Assembly (NCBI GenBank): GCA_026989435.1
Contig: JALSJI010000065.1
Span: 1 to 57,485 of the forward strand
DNA length: 57,485 nucleotides
Origin: Sulfurovum sp.
GTDB taxonomy: Bacteria > Campylobacterota > Campylobacteria > Campylobacterales > Sulfurovaceae
Direction: 5' to 3'
In this document: piece by piece, positions 52,168 to 57,485 of the stretch
Position numbering within the stretch: the stretch's first letter is position 1
Layout of the letters: each line of letters opens with the position of its first letter
The notes under the pieces: model-generated
Told to the model about the DNA's origin: nothing
The model's database searches: none
The model's input: the letters and a program-made list of their open reading frames with translations, nothing else
Program-made: the position numbers and the translations under genes

Positions 52168-55143
52168 ATGTATCAAAGTAATATTTATGAGTATTTAGAG
52201 GAATTAAAAGAGACAAAGTTGCTCATCTGCCATGATGATAAAGAGGCTGTGCAAATAGATGATGTGGCAGTACTTCTCGGCTATGATGCCTTTGTGCTAC
52301 CTGATATACGCGTAGGAGTAGGCGAAGATTTACGCCCGTATACCAAAGAGGTGAAAACATTGCTTTTGCAATTGGCAGGTTTTCATAAAAGTACTAAGAA
52401 AAAGGTACTGATATCACCGCTGCGCACACTGCTTATCCCTTTTCCCAAACCTGAATACTTTGCTTCTCAAACCATAGAGTTTGGTGAAACGCTTAAACTC
52501 CAAGAACTTAAAAAGAGACTCTATCGGTGGGGTTACCATTTTACGGATATTGCTGCTCTGCCCGGCGAAGTCTCTTTTCGCGGGGATATTATAGATATTT
52601 ATCCTATCGATGCAGACAAACCGTATCGTATCTCTTTATTTGATGAAGAAGTAGAAACCATTCAGCATTATGATGAAGGCACGCAAAAACGTGAGAGTGA
52701 AGAACTAGAAGAATTTACTTTCAGCCCTGCTTTTTTAGCTTTAGATGAGACACAATACGAAGCGTTAAAAAGCAGATGTGAGATGAGTACCCATGATACC
52801 TTTGTAAAAGACATAGATTCTCTTGGATTGTGGCATTTAGAGGAGTTAGGGCAAAGTGCATTAGAAGAGTATGACGGGATATGGGCATCAAATTTGGATG
52901 AAGAACTTAAAGAGATTTATACATTGTCTCAACCATTGGTACCACGGAAAGCATTTTTGCTACCCACTATTCCCAAAAGCTCGAAATATAGAGATCTTGA
53001 AGTTGTTAACCATAATACATTACTCGAATCACATAAAGATAAAAAGATTACCGTCATTGCTAAAAATGAGAGTATCGTAAGAGGGTCTGATCTCAGCTCT
53101 TTTGAAAATATAGAGTTTGTTTATCAAGAGGGGATCGTTAATCTCATTGGAAGCGATAGACTTATTCTTTCACTAAACAAACCGCTCAAACGCAAAAAGG
53201 TAAAAAAAGCCTCTATTATCCTTGATGAGCTTAAACCCGGGGATTATGTCGTACATGAAAACTATGGCGTGGGTATCTTTAAAGGTATAGAAAAAAGAGA
53301 GATACTGGGTTCTTTGTCAGAGTTTGTAGTACTGCATTACCAAAACGAAGATGCTCTGCTCATACCCGTATCAAGCCTTGAAGTCATAGACCGTTATGTG
53401 GCAGAGGGTGGAGCGTTGCCTGTGCTTGATAGAATGGGTAAAGCCAGCTTTAAAAAGCTCAAAGCCAAAGTCAAAGAGAAACTCTTTGCTATCGCCTCAC
53501 AAATCATCAACCTTTCTGCACAACGTCATTTAAACAAAGGCATCAAACTCAAACGTAATATGGAGGAGCATGCTATTTTCATGGCTGAAGCCGGGTTTGT
53601 GCATACAGAAGACCAAGAAAGAGCTATTAATGACATGCTTGATGATATGTCTTCGGGTAAGATGATGGATAGGTTGCTCTCTGCTGATGTTGGCTTTGGT
53701 AAAACGGAAGTGGCGATGAACGGAATGTTTGTGGCAGTCAAAAATGGCTATCAAGCCATGATGATAGCCCCTACCACCTTGCTCTCTTCTCAGCACTACA
53801 AATCGCTTAAAGAGCGTTTTTATGGTCATGGTATCAAGGTAGCAAAGCTTGACAGATTTTCCACTCCCAAAGAGAAGCGTGAGATACTCTTTGGTCTAGC
53901 AGAGGGGAGTATAGATGTAGTAGTAGGCACACATGCTCTACTCAAAGCGAAGTTTAAAAACCTAGCACTTGTGATTATCGATGAAGAGCATAAGTTTGGA
54001 GTAAAGCAAAAAGAGGCTCTTAAAGAGATGGCTATTGATGTGCATCTACTCTCTATGTCAGCCACACCTATACCAAGGTCACTCAATATGGCACTCTCTG
54101 AGGTAAAAAGTTTTTCTGAAATTCTCACTCCTCCTGTTGAGCGTCAAGGAGTACGTACCTTTGTAAAAAGCTATGATGATAAAGTCGTCAAAGAAGCCAT
54201 TTTAAGAGAGATGCGTAGAGGTGGGCAGATATTTTATGTTTTTAACTCCATCGCAGGGATAGAAGAGAAGAAAAAAGTACTCTTAGAGATACTCCCCAAA
54301 CTTCGTATAGCAGTCTTACACTCTAAAATCTCTGCCAAAGAGACAGAAGAGGAGATGATGAAATTTGAAGACGGAGAGTATGATGTACTGCTCTCTACTT
54401 CCATAGTCGAATCAGGTATACATTTACCCCATGCCAACACGATGATAGTCGATGGTGCCGATAACTTCGGTATTGCAGACTTGCATCAGCTTAGAGGGCG
54501 TGTAGGGCGTGGAGGCAAAGAGGGGTACTGCTACTTTATGGTTTCAGACAAAGAACGTATAAGTGATAACGCAAAACGTAGATTGCTTGCACTTGAATCT
54601 CATTCAGACTTAGGCTCCGGTGCAGTACTGGCATTTCATGATCTAGAGATACGCGGCGGGGGTAATATTATTGGTGAAGCCCAGTCTGGGCATATCAAAC
54701 AGATAGGCTATAGCCTTTATTTACGTATGCTTGAAGATGCCATTAAAGAGCTTAGCGGACAAGACAAAGAAGTGGCCCGCAACATAGATATGAAACTTTC
54801 TATCGATGCCTATCTCAATGAAGAGCTTATTGAAGAAGATAGATTGCGTTTGGAGCTTTATAGACGGCTCTCGCAATGTGAGACTACCGGTGAAGTCTAT
54901 GAGATAGAGTCTGAAATAGCTGACAGGTTTGGCAAATTAGATACCATTACAAGACAGTTTATCGATGTGATTGTAATGAAGGTATTAGCACGCCAAAAGG
55001 GCATCTCTAAACTCTCTTCCTATGGTGAAAATGTCTTTATAGAGTTTTTAGATACATCCAAAGAGAGAGTGGTGCTTAAATCAAACTCTAAAGATGATGA
55101 TGATATTATTGCTACAGCAATGGGATATCTGAAAAGATTATGA
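52168..55143 (+). CDS. mfd: Transcription-repair coupling factor
   Basis: Mfd removes stalled RNA polymerase and recruits UvrA. The 991 residues have a UvrB-like N-terminal region (PGEVSFRGDIIDIYP) and the RNA-polymerase-interacting domain (LKPGDYVVHENYGVGIFKGI). Helicase motifs follow (SADVGFGKTEVAM, VIIDEEHKFG, MSATPIPRS, SIVESGIHLPHANT, LHQLRGRVGR), then a TRCF C-terminal domain. It is shorter than the E. coli protein (about 1150), as usual in Campylobacterota. Confidence 0.97.
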   Translation: MYQSNIYEYLEELKETKLLICHDDKEAVQIDDVAVLLGYDAFVLPDIRVGVGEDLRPYTKEVKTLLLQLAGFHKSTKKKVLISPLRTLLIPFPKPEYFASQTIEFGETLKLQELKKRLYRWGYHFTDIAALPGEVSFRGDIIDIYPIDADKPYRISLFDEEVETIQHYDEGTQKRESEELEEFTFSPAFLALDETQYEALKSRCEMSTHDTFVKDIDSLGLWHLEELGQSALEEYDGIWASNLDEELKEIYTLSQPLVPRKAFLLPTIPKSSKYRDLEVVNHNTLLESHKDKKITVIAKNESIVRGSDLSSFENIEFVYQEGIVNLIGSDRLILSLNKPLKRKKVKKASIILDELKPGDYVVHENYGVGIFKGIEKREILGSLSEFVVLHYQNEDALLIPVSSLEVIDRYVAEGGALPVLDRMGKASFKKLKAKVKEKLFAIASQIINLSAQRHLNKGIKLKRNMEEHAIFMAEAGFVHTEDQERAINDMLDDMSSGKMMDRLLSADVGFGKTEVAMNGMFVAVKNGYQAMMIAPTTLLSSQHYKSLKERFYGHGIKVAKLDRFSTPKEKREILFGLAEGSIDVVVGTHALLKAKFKNLALVIIDEEHKFGVKQKEALKEMAIDVHLLSMSATPIPRSLNMALSEVKSFSEILTPPVERQGVRTFVKSYDDKVVKEAILREMRRGGQIFYVFNSIAGIEEKKKVLLEILPKLRIAVLHSKISAKETEEEMMKFEDGEYDVLLSTSIVESGIHLPHANTMIVDGADNFGIADLHQLRGRVGRGGKEGYCYFMVSDKERISDNAKRRLLALESHSDLGSGAVLAFHDLEIRGGGNIIGEAQSGHIKQIGYSLYLRMLEDAIKELSGQDKEVARNIDMKLSIDAYLNEELIEEDRLRLELYRRLSQCETTGEVYEIESEIADRFGKLDTITRQFIDVIVMKVLARQKGISKLSSYGENVFIEFLDTSKERVVLKSNSKDDDDIIATAMGYLKRL

Positions 55144-55193
55144 TTTAGAATATATTTTGTCATATTTTTCAATCTATATTCAAAAGGGTGCAA

Positions 55194-56351
55194 ATGACGT
55201 TTGAAGCAGATTTGCTTAAAGGTAAATATTTTACCAAAGGAAGCAGAGAGAGACTCAAAGCAGTGATGCTCGCACTGATTGTCTATCTACCTGTGCTTGC
55301 TATGGTGTATGACTATTATGAGAGTGTCATATACGGTTTTGAGACGATGCAGTACATAGAGCTCTCTGTATTGATTTTGGTATTTCTGGTCTATGCACTC
55401 TTTCCTCGTTTTATCGGTTTGACGCTCACAACAAACCTTATTTTGACACTCTTTGCTATTTTCTTGTTACTTTGCTTAGTGATAGAAGACAAAAATGCGG
55501 AGTTTTCTCTTTTTTGGTTTAGTATGTTTCCCGTTATTTCGTTTTTTTTTCTTGGGAAAAAACAGGGGATTATCTGGACGGGAGTGATTTCGTTTGCACT
55601 TTTTGCACTCTTGGCACTTTCATTAGTGGGTGTGGTAGAATCTTTATATGAGAGTGCATTGCTTTTTCAGATATTGGGTGCTTATTTGGCATTTTCGTTT
55701 ATTGTATATATGATAGAAAAAGAGCGCGCAAACTATGAAGCAGAGCTTAATGCATCGTTTGAGAGAAACAAACTGCTTTTTAAAGACGTACACCACCGCA
55801 CAAAAAACAATATGCAGGTAATGATGGGGCTGCTTGAGACACAATCTTTTAGGATCAAAGACCCTAAATACAAAAAGATGTTCAGGGCACACGTAGATCG
55901 TATCAAAGCGATGAGCATGGTACATGAAAACCTCTATCGGGGCGCCTCTTTCGAAGAGGTGGATATGCATACGTATCTTACGGAAATTATTGAGAGTCTC
56001 CAAAAGATTACGCAGCATACCATACTGGCAGATATAGACTATATGACTCTTGGCGTTAACGAGAGTATCAATTTGGGATTAATAGTCAATGAAGCCGTAA
56101 ACAATGCTATAGAGCATGCCTACAGTGCAGGAGAGGGAAAAATCAATGTCTCATTGAGGTATTTAGGGAAGCGTTGTGTCTTAAGTATTAAAGATGAGGG
56201 AGTGGGACTCAATCCTCAAAAAGAGTATCAGTCGTTGGGTATGACACTCATCTCGGATCTCGCTGCCTCGCTTCCTGGCGGAAAACTGGAGATTCATGTA
56301 GATCATGGGACACATATAGACGTATATTTCGATGCAAAGGAGAGAGAATGA
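55194..56351 (+). CDS. Membrane sensor histidine kinase of the HisKA_2 family
   Basis: ATG 55194 follows AAAAGGG and gives 385 residues. Five to six membrane segments (about 25-175) with almost no periplasmic loops suggest that it senses within the membrane. A short coiled linker leads to the HisKA_2 box DVHHRTKNNMQVMMGLLETQ with the phospho-acceptor His, then a HATPase with NEAVNNAIEHAY and DEGVGL. The overlapping response regulator gene is the likely partner. The signal is unknown. Confidence 0.92.
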   Translation: MTFEADLLKGKYFTKGSRERLKAVMLALIVYLPVLAMVYDYYESVIYGFETMQYIELSVLILVFLVYALFPRFIGLTLTTNLILTLFAIFLLLCLVIEDKNAEFSLFWFSMFPVISFFFLGKKQGIIWTGVISFALFALLALSLVGVVESLYESALLFQILGAYLAFSFIVYMIEKERANYEAELNASFERNKLLFKDVHHRTKNNMQVMMGLLETQSFRIKDPKYKKMFRAHVDRIKAMSMVHENLYRGASFEEVDMHTYLTEIIESLQKITQHTILADIDYMTLGVNESINLGLIVNEAVNNAIEHAYSAGEGKINVSLRYLGKRCVLSIKDEGVGLNPQKEYQSLGMTLISDLAASLPGGKLEIHVDHGTHIDVYFDAKERE

Positions 56352-57058
56352 GCACATTGCCAAAAAGCGTACTGATTATAGAAGACGAGGCGATTACGCA
56401 ACGCTATTTGAAAGATATATTGGCGCAGTTTAATCTGGAGCATGTAGATTGTTATGACAATGCCAAAGATGCCTTGTCGCATATAAAGACAAAAAACTAT
56501 GAGATGATACTCATGGATATCAATATCAAAGGGGCAATGGACGGCATACAGCTCTCACGTGAGATACTTAGAACCCGAAATACACCGATCATATTTATTA
56601 CGGCACACTCTGATACGGAAACCTTTCAGGAGGTACTAGAGCTCTCCCCTTACGGTTTTATAGCTAAACCATTCTCTTCTCAGGATGTAGAGATGGCACT
56701 TCAGTTAGCATATAAACGATATTTGGTACACAAAGAGAAAGAGGAAGAGGAGGTCTTTGAGGAGAATATAGATATAGTGGAGATCGGCAAAGGGTTTGTC
56801 TACTCCAAGGCAGAAAAGACACTCTTTTTTGAAGACAGACCTGTACACCTTAATGTAAAACAGACAATATTGATAGATATGCTTGCAAAAAATATTAACA
56901 ATACGGTAGATTACGACACATTAACTTTGGCTATTTGGGAAAATGACTATATCGCAGACTCTGCTTTGCGGACACTGGTCTATTCGATACGCAAACTGCT
57001 TCCCGAACTTCCTCTTTTGTCGCATAGCAAGGTGGGGTATTCTTTGAGTTCATCATAA
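56348..57058 (+). CDS. Response regulator with receiver and winged-helix domains
   Basis: The 236-residue protein has a receiver domain (SVLIIEDEAITQRYL, phospho-Asp in MILMDINIKGAMDG, Lys in FIAKPFSSQDV). A C-terminal Trans_reg_C-like winged helix (about 145-236) ends LLPELPLLSHSKVGYSLSSS. The start overlaps the kinase stop by 4 nt. A DNA-binding output paired with a HisKA_2 kinase is somewhat unusual, since such kinases more often work with non-DNA outputs. Confidence 0.9.
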   Translation: MSTLPKSVLIIEDEAITQRYLKDILAQFNLEHVDCYDNAKDALSHIKTKNYEMILMDINIKGAMDGIQLSREILRTRNTPIIFITAHSDTETFQEVLELSPYGFIAKPFSSQDVEMALQLAYKRYLVHKEKEEEEVFEENIDIVEIGKGFVYSKAEKTLFFEDRPVHLNVKQTILIDMLAKNINNTVDYDTLTLAIWENDYIADSALRTLVYSIRKLLPELPLLSHSKVGYSLSSS

Positions 57059-57067
57059 ATTTTTTAT

Positions 57068-57367
57068 TTAGGTCTTAACCATGAAATACTCTCTATACTT
57101 TTTAGGGGTAAGACCGGTAAATCTTTTAAACAAATTTCTAAAGGTAGATACATTAGAGTATCCAACATGATATGTAATGTTTTCAAAACTATCTTTTGTA
57201 CACAATAATAGATGTTTTGCTCTTTCTACTCTAAGTTTTTGTATATAAAAATGAGGTAATTCACCGGTTGCATCTTTAAAATATCGCAAAAATGTACGTT
57301 CACTCACTGAAATGAGTCTTGCCATATCTTTGATTGTAATTGATTGAGTAAAATTTTCTTGGGTCAT
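57068..57367 (-). pseudogene. AraC/GlxA-type regulator truncated by an IS element
   Basis: The 99-residue frame is an AraC-type DNA-binding domain (IKDMARLISVSERTFLRYFK, LRVERAKHLL, VGYSNVSTFRNLFKRFTGLTPKKYR). The pattern matches GlxA-like regulators, which normally carry a DJ-1/PfpI domain of about 200 residues before it. That part is missing. The first codons MT come from the terminal bases of the IS (ATGACCC), so the apparent start is donated by the insertion. Confidence 0.85.
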
Positions 57368-57485
57368 GATAACTTTAGAGGCTTTTTTCTAAAGATCTGT
57401 AACAATATAATTTATACAGATCTTCACCTCTGTGATTGAACCTGAACTCACACTCTTTGAGATGCAAGTTAAAGTTCTTTTTATC
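57361..57485 (-). mobile_element. IS1595/ISXO2-type insertion sequence, one end, inserted in an AraC gene
   Basis: The minus strand holds the last part of a transposase gene ending at the putative inverted repeat (outer end GGGTC at 57361-57365 on the plus strand). The similarity to the left window end covers transposase codons and terminal repeat. The insertion has removed the 5' part of the regulator gene. The element continues beyond the window. Confidence 0.7.
57375..57485 (-). pseudogene. IS1595-family transposase, C-terminal part with frameshift
   Basis: The minus strand reads KKNFNLHLKECEFRFNHRGEDLYK and then leaves the family frame to a TAA at 57377-57375. Relative to the left copy there are two extra bases (TA) after GATCTGTATAAATTA. 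Removing them restores LLQIFRKKPLKLS and a TGA inside the terminal repeat. This transposase copy therefore seems to have a damaged C-terminus. Confidence 0.7.

Noticed and set aside
1-57485. Whole window as a composite transposon between two IS copies
   Set aside because: The two IS ends are too different, and the interior is syntenic core genome of about 57 kb.
1-57485. tRNA, rRNA, CRISPR array or prophage
   Set aside because: No cloverleaf-like sequence ending in CCA context, no spaced direct repeats and no phage structural genes were found by reading; a tRNAscan or minced run would settle it.

Overview
The window looks like a chromosomal piece of a non-flagellated member of the Campylobacterota (Epsilonproteobacteria), closest in character to Sulfurovum or related sulfur and hydrogen oxidisers. 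The evidence is moderate-to-low GC, the recognisable protein families, TATAAT-type promoters without a clear -35, and gene order. From memory of Campylobacter jejuni, two blocks are syntenic: rplY-pth-lptG-lysA-pheA-hisC-dxs, and ferredoxin-ndk-yceD-rpmF-plsX-fabH. The run leuS-lptE-folC-mfd is also familiar from that group. I name the lineage by inference; no database was searched.

Both ends of the window lie in the 3' end of an IS1595/ISXO2-type transposase gene, each reading inward. The left copy stops just upstream of modA. The right copy, which carries a 2-nt frameshift, has cut the 5' end off an AraC/GlxA-type regulator. Between them (coordinates in kb): 0.2-3.7 molybdate ABC transporter plus a dicarboxylate/amino-acid symporter; 3.8-8.9 lgt, a degenerate GGDEF protein, trpA, panB, ruvB and a PerM-type membrane protein; 9.0-11.0 an OmpR/ArsS-type two-component system whose regulator appears to start at ATT; 11.0-16.1 an Fe-S oxidoreductase, argF, a cell-wall amidase, a DUF6714-like protein, a small gene graveyard and hemB; 16.1-19.1 a tightly packed operon ribA-rsmG-small Cys protein-unknown-rhomboid-lipoprotein.

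At 19.6-21.3 a REP-associated tyrosine transposase (RAYT) is fused in frame to the folate enzyme PabB. A perfect 19-bp inverted repeat brackets the transposase part. At 22.2-27 come pyrB, bioD and then clpS-clpA-aat, a nearly complete N-degron pathway in one cluster, followed by tal and pilT. At 29-39 are rplY, pth, lptG, a hemerythrin, lysA, pheA, hisC, a 78-residue unknown ORF sitting where fliF-fliG-fliH lie in flagellated relatives, dxs, metK and a ferredoxin. At 39.6-43.5 are ndk and the fatty-acid operon yceD-rpmF-plsX-fabH followed by ymdB.

At 43.5-45.0 an XRE-like regulator and an outer-membrane beta-barrel gene meet head to head, both apparently lacking their 5' ends, followed by a C39-type peptidase. 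This recalls the FapF/FapD pair of functional-amyloid loci. The rest is dnaX (with an A9 run that could cause slippage), a YpfJ-type zinc protease, leuS-lptE-folC-mfd and a HisKA_2 kinase/response-regulator pair.

Most of the window is ordinary core metabolism. The unusual parts are the RAYT-PabB cassette, the ATT-start regulator, the decayed barrel/C39 locus, the GGDEF protein that kept its c-di-GMP inhibitory site but lost its active site, and the apparent flagellar deletion scar. No tRNA, rRNA, CRISPR array or prophage was seen.
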